Shown here one piece after another: positions 1 through 8,766 of a DNA stretch of 64,000 nt. A program made the translations under genes and the position numbers. Source of the DNA: Methylobacterium oryzihabitans (lineage in GTDB: Bacteria; Pseudomonadota; Alphaproteobacteria; Rhizobiales; Beijerinckiaceae); the NCBI RefSeq assembly GCF_004004555.2, contig NZ_SACP01000004.1, positions 62,001 to 126,000 of the forward strand, written 5' to 3'. How positions within the stretch are numbered: position 1 is the first letter of the stretch; every line of letters starts with the position of its first letter. The notes under the pieces were generated by a model that had not been told where the DNA came from, did not search any database, and saw nothing but the letters and a program-made list of their open reading frames with translations.

Positions 1-130
1 CGTCGAGCTGCGGCTCCTTCGGGGTCGCGGTGGCGATGAGATCGTGCGCCTTGAGGAGGTCGGGGCTGATCTGGCCGATCTGCCCCAGCGTGGCCGCCAG
101 CTCGGTGCGGTAGCCGTTCCAGTCCTGCAT
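1..130 (-). CDS. Carboxymuconolactone decarboxylase-like protein, N-terminal fragment
   Basis: Only the first 43 codons are in the window; the gene runs off the left edge. The ATG at 130 gives a protein beginning MQDWNGYRTEL, followed by an IGQISPDLLKAHDLI segment. This resembles the N-terminal helix of carboxymuconolactone decarboxylase/AhpD-fold proteins, small enzymes that often act as peroxidases or decarboxylases. The catalytic Cys/His region lies outside the window, so the family is inferred from the N-terminal pattern alone. Confidence 0.5.
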   Translation of the reverse strand, partial: MQDWNGYRTELAATLGQIGQISPDLLKAHDLIATATPKEPQLD

Positions 131-261
131 CGTGGTGTTTCCTCGCGTCGCGGCCCTCTGCGGGGCCCGTGGCCGACCCTGCTTCGCGTGCCGGCGCCGC
201 GATGACAATCCCCACGGGGGTCGCGGCGGTCATGCGCGGCGGGCGCCCGGCCCGGGACCGC

Positions 262-981
262 TCAGCCGGCGGCGAGCAGGCCCGTCAGGGCCGGCGACAG
301 GCCGGTGCTCGCGGTCGCCGGCGGCGGAACGCGGCCGGTCCGCAGGCCGGCAGCCGCCATCACGGCGCGGGCCCCGGCCTCCGTCGAGCAGATCACCGGC
401 ACCGGCACGTCGGGCCGGATCCGCTCGGCGAGGCCGGCCAGCGCCGCGCCGCCGAGGATCACCACGTCGGCCCCGTCCTCCTCGGCGCAGGCCCGGCAGG
501 CGGCGGCGAGGCGGGCGAGCGCCGCGTCGGGATCGCGGGCGATCTCGCCGCCGGTCGGCGCGATGGCGCGGATGCCCGACAGCCGCGACGACAGGCCGAG
601 GCTCGCGGCGAACTCCTCCAGCATCGGCCGCCACAGCACGCCGCCGGTGACGATGCCGACGCGCCGACCGCGGGTGCAGGCGAGGTGCAGCGCGCCCTCG
701 GCCATGCCGACGACCGGGACCGGCGAGACTTCCTTGAGGGCGAGGAGACCGGGATCGCCGAAGCAGGCGAGGTAGACCGCGTCGCAGCCGGCCCCGTGCT
801 CGGCCAGGGCGTCGAGGGCGGCGTGGGCGGCGATGGCCGCCGCGGCCCGGCTGGAGATGTAATGCGCGCCGAACCGGCCGGTGACCGCGACGATCTCGGC
901 CGGGATCAGGCGGCGCACATGCGCCGCCGCCTGCTCGGTGACGGCCGCCGTGGTGTTGGGGTTGATGAGCAGGATGCGCAC
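262..981 (-). CDS. Aspartate/glutamate/hydantoin racemase family protein
   Basis: 239 residues from a GTG at 981, chosen because the protein then begins VRILLINPNTT, the typical family start, with a GGGGGAG ribosome site just upstream. The family racemises or epimerises amino acids, hydantoins or related acids by a two-cysteine mechanism. One candidate cysteine is in YLACFGDPGL (about residue 75); a second, in VICSTEAGA (about 205), lies near the C-terminus where the second catalytic Cys is expected. The substrate cannot be read from sequence. It ends facing the truncated gene at the left edge and follows the ferredoxin reductase gene on the same strand after 23 bp. Confidence 0.85.
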   Translation of the reverse strand: MRILLINPNTTAAVTEQAAAHVRRLIPAEIVAVTGRFGAHYISSRAAAAIAAHAALDALAEHGAGCDAVYLACFGDPGLLALKEVSPVPVVGMAEGALHLACTRGRRVGIVTGGVLWRPMLEEFAASLGLSSRLSGIRAIAPTGGEIARDPDAALARLAAACRACAEEDGADVVILGGAALAGLAERIRPDVPVPVICSTEAGARAVMAAAGLRTGRVPPPATASTGLSPALTGLLAAG

Positions 982-1004
982 GGGCCCGTCTCCCCCTCGA
1001 ACGA

Positions 1005-1778
1005 TCACTTCTCGACGAAGGCCTTCTCGATGACGTAGTGGCCGGCCTCGCCGTGGTTGCCCTCGACGTAGTCGCGGCTCGCCAGCAGGTCGCGGGTGTC
1101 GCGGATCATCTCCGGGCTGCCGCACAGCATGAACCGGTCGGCGTCGATCGCCATCTCGGGCAGGCCGATATCGGCGAAGAGCTTGCCCGAGGTGATGAGG
1201 TCGGTGATGCGGCCGCGGTTGCGGAACGGCTCGCGGGTCACGGTCGGATAGTAGACGAGCTGGTCGCGCACCAGTTCGCCGATCAGCTCGTGGTTCGGCA
1301 GCGTCTCGGTGATCGTCTCGCCGTAGGCGAGTTCCTGGATGTGGCGGCAGCCATGAACCAGCACGACCTTCTCGAAGCGGTCGTAGGTCTCCGGGTCCTT
1401 GATGATCGACAGGAACGGCGCGAGGCCGGTGCCGGTGCCGAGCAGGTAGAGGTGGCGGCCGGGCAGCAGGTTGTCGAGGACGAGGGTGCCGGTCGCCTTG
1501 CGGCTGACGACGATTGGGTCGCCGACCTTGAGGTGCTGGAGCTTCGAGGTGAGCGGGCCGTTCGCGACCTTGATCGAGAAGAACTCCAGCTCGTCCTCGT
1601 AGTTGGCGCTGACCACCGAGTACGCCCGCAGGAGCGGCTTGCCCTCGCCCTTCAGACCGATCATCGTGAACTCGCCGTTGCGGAAGCGGAACGACGGGTC
1701 GCGGGTGGTGCGGAAGCTGAAGAGCGTGTCGGTCCAGTGGTGGACGGACAGCACGCGCTCCTCGTTGAAGTTGCTCAT
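1005..1778 (-). CDS. fpr: Ferredoxin--NADP reductase
   Basis: 257 residues, the usual size of bacterial plant-type FNR. The FAD domain carries RAYSVVSANYED (about residues 50-61), matching the conserved RxYS FAD motif. The NADP domain carries LLGTGTGLAPFLSI (about 112-125) and CGSPEMI (about 220). The C-terminus ends HYVIEKAFVEK, characteristic of this subclass. The enzyme exchanges electrons between NADPH and ferredoxin or flavodoxin and supports oxidative-stress defence. An upstream in-frame extension is possible, but MSNFNEERV is the usual family start and has an AGGA element about 9 bp ahead. Confidence 0.93.
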   Translation of the reverse strand: MSNFNEERVLSVHHWTDTLFSFRTTRDPSFRFRNGEFTMIGLKGEGKPLLRAYSVVSANYEDELEFFSIKVANGPLTSKLQHLKVGDPIVVSRKATGTLVLDNLLPGRHLYLLGTGTGLAPFLSIIKDPETYDRFEKVVLVHGCRHIQELAYGETITETLPNHELIGELVRDQLVYYPTVTREPFRNRGRITDLITSGKLFADIGLPEMAIDADRFMLCGSPEMIRDTRDLLASRDYVEGNHGEAGHYVIEKAFVEK

Positions 1779-2051
1779 CGGGCGCAATCCTGCGGCTTGG
1801 AATCCGGGCCTGGAATCTTTGCGACGGGTCATCTCGCAAGTGCGGTATCGTCGTCAAGATGGACGCGAGCGCAGGAGGTCTGCGCCGCGGTCGATTCGTG
1901 CGGCACCGTAAGATACGGGCAACACTCGGCTTCGGGCGATTCTCGACAGGAGCCGCGTGCGCGGGTCTCGGCGAGCGGGCCGGGCGCGCCATCTTGCACC
2001 GGGGCGGTCGCGCCGCCATGACAGTCGACCGCGTTCGAGAGCCAGAAGACC

Positions 2052-2849
2052 GTGACGCCAGACCCGGACGAGCGCCGCCTGCCCCCTCCCGACCGGCCGG
2101 GGGCGCCCGCCTCCCCCGCCGAGCGGTTCCTCGCCGCCCTCGCCGATCCGGCCTGCGGGCCGGTCGATGCGGAGCGGGCGGCCCTGGTCGTGGCCCATCC
2201 CGACGACGAGAGCATCGGCTGCGGCGCGCAACTGCCGCGGCTGCGCGGGCTGACCGTCGTCCACGTCACCGGCGCCGGGCCCCGGCTCGAGGAACTCGAC
2301 GCCGCGATGGCGCTCGCCGGGGTGCCGGCGGCGCGCCGCCTCGCCCTCGGGTATGCCGATGGCGGCGTCGCGGAGAGGATCCCCGACCTCGCGCACCGCC
2401 TCGCCGGCCTGTTCGCCGAGCGCGGCATCGCGGTCGCGCTCACCCATGCCTGGGAGGGCGGGCACAGCGACCACGACGCGGTGGCGCTCGCGGTCGCCGG
2501 CGCGCGCCGACGGCTCGGGCCCGACCGCCTCGGCGTGGTCGAGATGCCGTACTACCACGCCGGCCCGGACGGGTTCGAGGCCGGGGGCTTCCTGCCGGCG
2601 GTGCCGCCGCGGCGGGCGATCGCCCTCCACCTCGACCCGGACGATTGCGCCCTCAAGGCGGCCCTGTTCGCCGCCCATGCCAGCCAGGCGGAAACCCTGA
2701 ACCGGATGCCGATCGCCCTGGAGCGGTTCCGCGAGGCGCCCGAACCGGATGTCTCCGCGCTGCCGAACGGCGGCCGGGTGCTCTACGACGGCCCGGGCTT
2801 CCTGGCGCAGGCGCGGGCGGCGGGCCGCGCCCTCGGGATCGGCGGCTGA
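2052..2849 (+). CDS. PIG-L/LmbE family deacetylase
   Basis: 265 residues from a GTG at 2052. The zinc-binding AHPDDE motif is at about residues 49-54 ([13 protein letters not shown]), and a second histidine cluster, GGHSDHDAV, is at about 140. The family removes acetyl groups from N-acetylglucosamine-type substrates. There is no signal peptide, so it probably acts in the cytoplasm. The natural substrate is unknown. The stop lies 4 bp before the next ATG, so it is probably translated together with the amidotransferase-like gene. It diverges from the ferredoxin reductase gene. Confidence 0.85.
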   Translation: MTPDPDERRLPPPDRPGAPASPAERFLAALADPACGPVDAERAALVVAHPDDESIGCGAQLPRLRGLTVVHVTGAGPRLEELDAAMALAGVPAARRLALGYADGGVAERIPDLAHRLAGLFAERGIAVALTHAWEGGHSDHDAVALAVAGARRRLGPDRLGVVEMPYYHAGPDGFEAGGFLPAVPPRRAIALHLDPDDCALKAALFAAHASQAETLNRMPIALERFREAPEPDVSALPNGGRVLYDGPGFLAQARAAGRALGIGG

Positions 2850-2853
2850 GGCG

Positions 2854-3645
2854 ATGTGCGAACTCCTCGGCATGAGCGCGAACGTCCCGACCGACATCCG
2901 CTTCAGCTTCGCCGGCCTCGCCCGCCGCGGCGGCGAGACCGGGCCGCACCAGGACGGCTGGGGCATCTCGTTCTACGAGGGCCGCGGGAGCCGCAGCTTC
3001 CACGATCCCGAGCCGAGCGCGCGCTCGGAGATCGCCCGGCTGCTGCGCCGCTACCCGATCAAGAGCCGGATCGTCGTCGCGCATGTCCGCCGGGCCAACC
3101 GCGGCCGGGTGACGCTGGAGAACACCCACCCGTTCAGCCGCGAATTGTGGGGCCGCACCTGGACCTTCGCGCATAACGGCCAGCTCAAGGGCGTGAAGCG
3201 GCTGCCGCTGACCCGGTTCCAGCCGGTCGGCACCACCGACAGCGAGCACGCCTTCTGCTGGATGCTCGGCCGGCTCGAGGCGCGCTGGTCGTCGCTGCCG
3301 CGGCCGACCCGCCTCGACGGGGCGGTGCGCGAGCTGTGCGCCGAACTGCACGGGCTCGGCGTGTTCAACATGCTGCTGTCGGACAGCCGCACCCTCTACG
3401 CCCATTGCGGCAAGCGCCTGTGCACCCTGACCCGCCGGGCGCCGTTCGGCACCGCGACGCTGATCGACGAGGACTGGCGCGTCGATTTTGCCCAGGAGAC
3501 CACGCCCGACGACATCGTGACCGTCATCGCCACCCGGCCGCTGACCCGGGACGAGACCTGGACCGACCTCGCGCCCGGCGAGGTGATGGCGTTCCGCCTC
3601 GGCGTGCCGGACGGCGACGAGCACGGCGCCGCGGCGGGGGGCTGA
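2854..3645 (+). CDS. Class II glutamine amidotransferase (YafJ-type)
   Basis: 263 residues. The start is fixed by the Cys immediately after Met (MCELLGMS), which becomes the N-terminal nucleophile of the Ntn-hydrolase fold. Other family marks are [10 protein letters not shown] (about 33), [11 protein letters not shown] (about 73) and FAHNGQLKG (about 106). The family hydrolyses glutamine or a related amide; YafJ-like members lack a fused synthetase domain and their acceptor is not established. It follows the PIG-L gene after 4 bp, suggesting one transcript. Confidence 0.85.
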   Translation: MCELLGMSANVPTDIRFSFAGLARRGGETGPHQDGWGISFYEGRGSRSFHDPEPSARSEIARLLRRYPIKSRIVVAHVRRANRGRVTLENTHPFSRELWGRTWTFAHNGQLKGVKRLPLTRFQPVGTTDSEHAFCWMLGRLEARWSSLPRPTRLDGAVRELCAELHGLGVFNMLLSDSRTLYAHCGKRLCTLTRRAPFGTATLIDEDWRVDFAQETTPDDIVTVIATRPLTRDETWTDLAPGEVMAFRLGVPDGDEHGAAAGG

Positions 3646-3657
3646 CGCGGAAGCTTC

Positions 3658-3702
3658 CCGGCCAAGGTCTTTCCGGCCAAGGTCTTGCCGGGTAAGGTTC
3701 GT
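3658..3702. repeat. 15-bp tandem repeat, three copies
   Basis: Three head-to-tail imperfect copies of a 15-bp unit (3658-3672, 3673-3687, 3688-3702). The first two differ only at the last base; the third has drifted (CCGGGTAAGGTTCGT). They fill the gap between the amidotransferase stop and the sigma-factor leader, ending 62 bp before its ATG. Confidence 0.8.
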
Positions 3703-3764
3703 CACGAGCCTTTCCGCCTCCCGGATCGACCCCATCTGTCCAGGGGGAGCCAGATGCGAGAGCC

Positions 3765-4487
3765 ATGACGCGCGACACCGCCTCGAACCCGCCGGACGGG
3801 CTGCGGCCCGGCCTGTCCGCCACGATCCGCACGCATCTGGGCGACCACCTGCGGGCCGCCTACGAGACCCTCGGGAGCGAGGATCCGAGCAACCGCTTCG
3901 CCGACCTGATCGCCCGGCTCGAAGCCGCGCTCAAGGCCCAGGGCGAGGTGGTGCGGCCGGAATTCCGCGACGGGCTGCTCCAGGCGGTGCCGTCGCTGCG
4001 CGCCTTCGCGCTCTCGCTGACCAGCAACCCGGCCCGCGCCGACGACCTCGTGCAGGATACCCTGCTCAAGGGCTGGCAGCACCGCGGCCGGTTCCAGCCG
4101 GGCACCAACCTGAACGCGTGGCTGTTCACGATCCTGCGCAACATCTTCTACTCCGACCACCGCAAACGGGTGCGCGAGGTCGAGGACCAGGACGGCTCCT
4201 ACGCGGCGCGCCTCGCCACGGCGCCGCACCAGGGCGACCGGCTCGACGTCGAGGACCTGCAGAGCGCGCTGGCGAAGCTCCCGGCCGACCAGCGCGAGGC
4301 GCTGGTGCTCGTCGGGGCGGAGGGCGTGTCCTACGAGGAGGCGGCGGCGATCATGGGTTGCAAGGTCGGCACGGTGAAGAGCCGGGTCAGCCGCGCCCGC
4401 GGCCGTCTGGCCGAGCTGCTCGGCTACGACGAGGAGGATCTCGGCACCGACCGGTTGATCCGCTCGGCGATGCCGAAGGACGGCTGA
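3765..4487 (+). CDS. EcfG-type sigma factor with N-terminal NepR-like segment
   Basis: 240 residues. Residues 70-137 form sigma region 2 (DDLVQDTLLKGW, NAWLFTILRNIFYSDHRKR) and 161-219 sigma region 4 (LPADQREALVLVGAEGVSYEE, then GCKVGTVKSRVSRAR). The sequence is of the EcfG class, which runs the alphaproteobacterial general stress response. Residues 18-58 do not belong to the sigma core: LGDHLRAAYETL, then NRFADLIARLEAAL, closely follow the NepR anti-sigma pattern (LR..Y, P.RF.DL...L). In EcfG systems NepR is normally a separate protein, titrated by PhyR. Here both partners appear joined in one chain, suggesting self-inhibition or a dominant regulator. No phyR or separate nepR is in the window. 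Confidence 0.88.
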   Translation: MTRDTASNPPDGLRPGLSATIRTHLGDHLRAAYETLGSEDPSNRFADLIARLEAALKAQGEVVRPEFRDGLLQAVPSLRAFALSLTSNPARADDLVQDTLLKGWQHRGRFQPGTNLNAWLFTILRNIFYSDHRKRVREVEDQDGSYAARLATAPHQGDRLDVEDLQSALAKLPADQREALVLVGAEGVSYEEAAAIMGCKVGTVKSRVSRARGRLAELLGYDEEDLGTDRLIRSAMPKDG

Positions 4488-4519
4488 AGCACCTCGCGCC
4501 GGCGCCGACGCGAGGCCGC

Positions 4520-5737
4520 TCAGAGTCCCGTCGCGAGCTTGGCCTTGAGCACCCCCGCGGCGCGGGCGTAGCCGCCGCCCTCGCCGTCGATGAAGTGGAC
4601 GTGGTCGCTCGCGCTCGGCGCCGGCGTGATGCAGGTCACCAGCGCCGAGCCCTGGCGGTGCAGCCCGAAATCCAGGATCCCGTCCCGCTCGGCCCGCAGC
4701 AGCCTGTCCTCGATCCGCCCGGCGGTGTCCGGGTCGCAATCGATCGTCATGCGCAGGCCGTCGTCGTATTTCTGGAAGTCGGCGTTGGCGGTCATCTCGC
4801 GCCGGTAGCGGCCCGGGACGAAGCCGCCGACCGTCAGCCCGAACCGGAAGATCAGGTGCATCAGGGCGCCGCGGCCGAGGACCGCGAGGCGGCGCACGGC
4901 GCGCGGGCCGCGCCCGGGCCGGGCGCCGAGTTCCGCCTCGACCCCGGCCGGCGGCCAGGCCAGCATCGGCCCCTCCTCCGGCAGCGGTCGGCCCATCGCC
5001 GGCAGGGCGGCGACGAGGCGCAGGATGTCGGCGATCGCGCCCCGGAGGCCGGCCGGGTCGGCGCCGTCGCGGCCGATGGCGACGATCGACAGGACGATTC
5101 CCCGCCGCGCCCGGGTCGGCTCGAACCGGCAGGACAGGCCCGACAGGTCGGGCCGGGCCCCGGCCGGCGCCTCCGCCACCTCCCAGCGGCCGGCCTTCAG
5201 CGCACGCTCGGCGAAGGCGAGCCCGCCGCCGGTGACCATCGCGTAGGCGACGTCCGGCGAGGGCGCGTAGCGCGCCACCCGCAGGTCGCGGCCGGCGGCC
5301 CGAATCTCCGCGACCGGGATCAGGGCGGCGCGCAGCCGCAGCCCCATCGCCTCCCGCGCCCAGGTCGCGGTCTCGGAGAGGGCCACGCGGGCGGCCGCCT
5401 CGTCCTCCGGTGCCAGCAGCGCGGCGGCGCCGTCGCCGCCGAAGGTGAACGGCAGGTCGCGCCCGCCGAGCGCGTTGCGCAGGGACGCGATCGTGGCCGC
5501 GCCGACGAAGTTGACCTCCCGGTAGCGGCCGGCGGCGATGGCGGCGCCCGACTCGACCACGTCGGTGATCGCAACCGACCACGAATCCGGCACCGGCCGG
5601 TAGATCGCGTCGTCGAGCACGCGCTGGAAGTCGGAGACCGCGACCACGTCGGCGTAGCGGAAGGCGGGGGCATCGGCCGGCCCCGCAGGAGGCGTCTCCG
5701 CCGCCGCGCCACCGGTCGTCCTGGGCCGTGCTTCCAT
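4520..5737 (-). CDS. DUF3095 family protein
   Basis: 405 residues from the ATG at 5737, which has GGAGG 7 bp ahead. The protein has no signal peptide. Conserved blocks include VAVSDFQRVLDD (about 30), LPFTFGGDGAAALL (about 93), FGLTVGGFVPGRYRRE (about 303) and HVHFIDGEGGGYARAA (about 380). The FGGDG block and overall plan recall nucleotide-cyclase-like folds, but no function is established. It converges with the sigma-factor gene (33 bp between stops) and is followed upstream by a cyclic-nucleotide-binding gene on the same strand. A cyclic-nucleotide link is possible but unproven. Confidence 0.8.
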   Translation of the reverse strand: MEARPRTTGGAAAETPPAGPADAPAFRYADVVAVSDFQRVLDDAIYRPVPDSWSVAITDVVESGAAIAAGRYREVNFVGAATIASLRNALGGRDLPFTFGGDGAAALLAPEDEAAARVALSETATWAREAMGLRLRAALIPVAEIRAAGRDLRVARYAPSPDVAYAMVTGGGLAFAERALKAGRWEVAEAPAGARPDLSGLSCRFEPTRARRGIVLSIVAIGRDGADPAGLRGAIADILRLVAALPAMGRPLPEEGPMLAWPPAGVEAELGARPGRGPRAVRRLAVLGRGALMHLIFRFGLTVGGFVPGRYRREMTANADFQKYDDGLRMTIDCDPDTAGRIEDRLLRAERDGILDFGLHRQGSALVTCITPAPSASDHVHFIDGEGGGYARAAGVLKAKLATGL

Positions 5738-5835
5738 CCTGCATCCTCCGGTGGCGCGATAGGGGTTCGCCGGCAGGCCCCGCCAGGGTACAGGGGAGCC
5801 CCCGTCAGGGTACAGCGGAGCCCCGCCGGGATGCG

Positions 5836-6288
5836 TCAGGTCCGCCGTGCCGCGCGCGATCCGGCGAGGTCGCGCACCAGAGCCGCGAGTTCGTCCGCAA
5901 GCGCGTCGTGGATCGCCGCGGCGGCGTCCGGGAAGACTTCGAGGACCCGGCGCATCAGGGTGCGGGGCACCACCATCACCTCGGCACCGGCCTCGCCCGC
6001 GCGGGCGGCGCTCGGCCGCTCGCCGGCCACCAGCAGGGCGGTCTGGCCGATCACCGCCGCGGCTCCCGCCTCGACCGGCGCCGCGCCGGGCGCCCGCGCC
6101 TCGACCCGCACCGAGCCCGCCAGCACGACGTAGCCGGCCTCCGCCGCCGCGCCGCGGGCGAACAGCTCGGCGCCGGGCGCGAGGCGCAGGCGCTCGGCGG
6201 CGAACGAGATCAGCCGCAGGGCGTCCCGGTTCATCAGGCCGAACAGAGGTGCCGCGGCGAGCGTGGCGATGTCGTCGTCGAGCGCCAA
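5836..6288 (-). CDS. Cyclic nucleotide-binding domain protein without DNA-binding domain
   Basis: 150 residues from a TTG at 6288. It is a single Crp-type sensory domain: LMNRDALRLISFAAERLRLAPGAELF, the ARGAAAEAGYVVLAGSVRV roll and the IGQTALLVAGERPSAAR loop where the phosphate-binding cassette of cAMP-binding proteins lies. The cassette is degenerate and lacks the usual RSA arrangement, so ligand binding is uncertain. There is no helix-turn-helix. It lies 98 bp upstream of the DUF3095 gene on the same strand and may share its transcript. Confidence 0.75.
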   Translation of the reverse strand: MALDDDIATLAAAPLFGLMNRDALRLISFAAERLRLAPGAELFARGAAAEAGYVVLAGSVRVEARAPGAAPVEAGAAAVIGQTALLVAGERPSAARAGEAGAEVMVVPRTLMRRVLEVFPDAAAAIHDALADELAALVRDLAGSRAARRT

Positions 6289-6387
6289 CGGCCCGGTACT
6301 CCCCCCTCCGCCCGGGGGCGGCCACGAACAAGCTTAACCGATTCAACCGGGCCGCGCACCCGCCGGAGGGCTCCTACCGGATCGGTA

Positions 6388-7074
6388 TCACGGCACCAGC
6401 TTGTAGCCGCCGCCCTCGGTCACCAGGATCGAGGCCGCGGCCGGGTTGGGCTCGATCTTCTGGCGCAGCCGGTAGATGTGGGTCTCAAGGGTGTGGGTGG
6501 TGACCTGGGCGTTGTAGCCCCAGACCTCGGCGAGCAGGGTGTCGCGCCCGACCACCTGACGCCCGGCCCGGTAGAGGAAGCGCAGGATCGCGGTCTCCTT
6601 CTCGGTGAGCTTCAGCTTCGAGCCGCGCTCGCCGACGAGCAGCTTGGCGCCCGGCCGGAAGGTGTAGGGGCCGATCTGGAACACCGCGTCCTCGCTCGCC
6701 TCGTACTGGCGCAGGTGGGCGCGGATGCGGGCGAGCAGCACCGCGAACTTGAACGGCTTGGTGACGTAGTCGTTGGCGCCCGATTCGAGGCCGCTCACGG
6801 TGTCGTCCTCGGAATCCTGGGCGGTCAGCATGATGACGGGCCCGCGAAACCCCTGTCCGCGCATCAGCTTGACCGCCTCGCGGCCGTCGAGGTCGGGCAG
6901 CCCGATATCCATGACCACGAGGTCGACCCGCTCGGCCCCGACCCGGTCGACGGCGCCCCGGGCGGTCTCCTCGGTGACGACCTCGAACTCCTCGCAGAGG
7001 ACGAGCTGCTCGCTCAGCGTCTCCCGGAGTGCGGGATCGTCGTCGACGACGAGCAGGCGGTGGGCGTTGGACAT
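6388..7074 (-). CDS. OmpR/PhoB-family response regulator
   Basis: 228 residues. The receiver domain (about 1-120) has the acidic pocket VVDDDP, the phospho-acceptor Asp in LVVMDIGLPDLDG (about 54), Thr in MLTAQD and the lysine in DYVTKPF. The winged-helix domain (about 130-228) has LTEKETAILRFLYRAG, VWGYNAQVTTHTLETHIYRLRQK and GGGYKLVP. The ATG at 7074 (MSNAHRLL) fits the receiver start better than an in-frame ATG 12 codons upstream. No sensor kinase gene is adjacent, so it is an orphan regulator here and its targets are unknown. Confidence 0.92.
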   Translation of the reverse strand: MSNAHRLLVVDDDPALRETLSEQLVLCEEFEVVTEETARGAVDRVGAERVDLVVMDIGLPDLDGREAVKLMRGQGFRGPVIMLTAQDSEDDTVSGLESGANDYVTKPFKFAVLLARIRAHLRQYEASEDAVFQIGPYTFRPGAKLLVGERGSKLKLTEKETAILRFLYRAGRQVVGRDTLLAEVWGYNAQVTTHTLETHIYRLRQKIEPNPAAASILVTEGGGYKLVP

Positions 7075-7222
7075 CGGTTCGGCACTCTCGGGACGGCCGC
7101 CCGGCGGCACGGATGCCCGGCCGGACGTTGCGGCAGAGACCGGCGGGACCGCGCCCCGGGATCGGGCGCGGACCGCCGACGCGACAGTAGTGGAGCCCGG
7201 GTTCGCGGCAAGGGTCGGCGCC

Positions 7223-7924
7223 TCACTGTCCAGAGACGGTGACGGGGACGGAGGCTCCGGCCGACCGCGGCGGCAGCCGGCCCTCGGGCCGCGGCGGCAC
7301 CGGCCGCAGGTTGGCGGGAGGAAGCGTCAGGCCGTCCAGCCGCGGCAGGTCGACCGGGCAGGCCTGGAGCCAGAGATAGGCCCGCAGGGCGAGCCACGCA
7401 TCCTCCAGGGCGCCGTGGCGCGGCCCGGCCCGCGCGACGCCGAACCGGGCGCACACGGCGGCAAGGGACTCGCGGCCCTTCTCGCCCCGGCGCCGGTACG
7501 CCTCCCAGGTGCAGTAGCGCGGCACCGCGAGCGGCGGCAGCCCGGCCCGGGCGAGTTCGCGGTCGAGGAGGCCGAGATCGAACGCCGCATTGTGGGCCAC
7601 CACGAGGTCGGCCGCCTCGATGAGACCGGCGAGCGCCGGAAGGTGGGCGTCGATCGGGTCCTGATGGCGCAGGGTCCAGTCGTCGTAGCCGTGCAGGGCC
7701 TCGGCCCGGGCATGGCTGCGGCGACCCGGATCGAACACGAGGTGGCATAGGCGGAGCGGCGGCGCCGGCCCGGTCAGCGCCGCGGCCTCGACCGCGACGA
7801 GGCCGAGGCTGACGATCCGGTCGCGCTCGCGCAGGCCGGTGGCCTCGACGTCGAGGGCGAGGATCCGTGCCGGCAGCCAGCCGAGCCAGTCGGGTCCGGC
7901 CCCGTCGTTCACTCCGGCCTCCAT
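7223..7924 (-). CDS. DEDDh-type 3'-5' exonuclease (DnaQ-like)
   Basis: 233 residues. The exonuclease motifs are complete: Exo I ALDVEATGL (Asp and Glu, about 25-33), Exo II AHNAAFDLGLLD (Asp, about 111-122), Exo III HGALEDAW (His and Asp, about 168-175). It is a stand-alone proofreading-type or repair nuclease, not a full DNA polymerase III epsilon subunit. The ATG at 7924 is chosen over a TTG two codons upstream. A proline/arginine-rich tail follows the domain. It is divergent from the L,D-transpeptidase gene. Confidence 0.85.
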   Translation of the reverse strand: MEAGVNDGAGPDWLGWLPARILALDVEATGLRERDRIVSLGLVAVEAAALTGPAPPLRLCHLVFDPGRRSHARAEALHGYDDWTLRHQDPIDAHLPALAGLIEAADLVVAHNAAFDLGLLDRELARAGLPPLAVPRYCTWEAYRRRGEKGRESLAAVCARFGVARAGPRHGALEDAWLALRAYLWLQACPVDLPRLDGLTLPPANLRPVPPRPEGRLPPRSAGASVPVTVSGQ

Positions 7925-7988
7925 GGTCAAGCGGATCGCCGCCCTCTACACCGCGGCGCCACCGCCACGCACCGGGACCCGTCGCCCC

Positions 7989-8555
7989 ATGTCCCTCCGA
8001 CTTCGCTCCGTCCCCTCTCGGCCCGTCCGCACTACCCTGCCGCTGCTGCGGGTCCGCGTCAGCGTGCTCGACCGCAGCCGCGGCACGCTCATCGCCGGCC
8101 CGGTGCTGATCCCGTGCGCGCTCGGCAAGGGCGGAATCGTGCGGACGAAGCGCGAGGGCGACGGCGCCTCGCCGCGGGGCTGCTTCCGCCTGCGCGGCGG
8201 CTTCTACCGCGCCGATCATCTCGGGCCGCGCCCGCGCACCGCCCTGCCGCTACGCCGGACCGCGCCGGGCGACGGCTGGTGCGACGACCCCCGCGACCGG
8301 CGCTACAACCGGCCGATCCCGCTGCCGGCGGCGGGGGTGAGCGCCGAGCGGCTGTGGCGCGACGACGGCCTCTACGACCTCGTCGTCGACCTCGACTACA
8401 ATCGCGGGCCGATCCGGCGCGGGCACGGCAGCGCGATCTTCCTGCACGTCGCCCGGCCGGGCTTCCGACCGACCGAGGGCTGCGTGGCCCTGCGGCGCGA
8501 GGACCTGCTGCGGCTCGCCCGGCGGCTGGGGCCGCGGACCCGGCTCTGCCTCTGA
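7989..8555 (+). CDS. L,D-transpeptidase family (YkuD) protein
   Basis: 188 residues from the ATG at 7989 (MSLRLRS). An ATG at 7923 is in frame but would overlap the exonuclease start on the other strand. The YkuD signature is present at the C-terminus: FLHVARPGFRPTEGCVAL, with the His and the catalytic Cys after EG. KREGDGASPRGCFRLRG is the usual upstream block of this short alphaproteobacterial subclass. The fold makes 3-3 crosslinks in peptidoglycan or attaches proteins to it, but no clear signal peptide is seen. The TGA stop is the first three bases of a repeat element (TGATGCG). Confidence 0.83.
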   Translation: MSLRLRSVPSRPVRTTLPLLRVRVSVLDRSRGTLIAGPVLIPCALGKGGIVRTKREGDGASPRGCFRLRGGFYRADHLGPRPRTALPLRRTAPGDGWCDDPRDRRYNRPIPLPAAGVSAERLWRDDGLYDLVVDLDYNRGPIRRGHGSAIFLHVARPGFRPTEGCVALRREDLLRLARRLGPRTRLCL

Positions 8556-8670
8556 TGCGGTTTCTGATTGATCGCTCGGCGATCCCTGCGGGATCGTGGC
8601 GATTGCCGTGCAATCGCTTCGCGTTGCAGAAACCGGCTTCGCTCAGCCGCCGCGCGGGCTCGTTGGAGCA
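8553..8670. repeat. Family A two-hairpin repeat, copy 1 (reverse orientation)
   Basis: It begins TGATGCGGTTTC, using the transpeptidase stop as its first bases, and runs through GATCGCTCGGCGATCCC and TTGCAGAAACCGGCTTCGCTC to a CCGCGCGGGCTCG core. Read on the minus strand it matches copies at 40004, 47787 and 50858, sharing CCCGCGCGGC, GAGCGAAGCCG and the nested GATCCC/GGGATC palindrome. No coding potential is evident. Confidence 0.75.
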
Positions 8671-8708
8671 TTTTCCGACGAAGCGGGTACCGGTTCGTCG
8701 TAGAAAAG
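8668..8708. repeat. Imperfect inverted repeat with TTTTCCGACGAA arm
   Basis: Arms TTTTCCGACGAA and TTCGTCGTAGAAAA flank GCGGGTACCGG. Similar GACGAA..GGTACCGG..TTCGTC palindromes are common between genes in Rhizobiales (general knowledge, not checked here). It directly abuts the family A repeat. Confidence 0.6.
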
Positions 8709-8766
8709 GCAGCAAGTTCAAAGACCGAGAGAAGCTTCGCGATGGCAGCGCGATCGTGACGTGCTC

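Noticed and set aside
7922..7925. Overlapping opposite start codons (CATG) for the exonuclease and an extended L,D-transpeptidase
   Set aside because: The plus-strand ATG at 7923 would add 22 Arg/Pro-rich residues unlike the family. The ATG at 7989 is more likely, so true start-start overlap is not supported.
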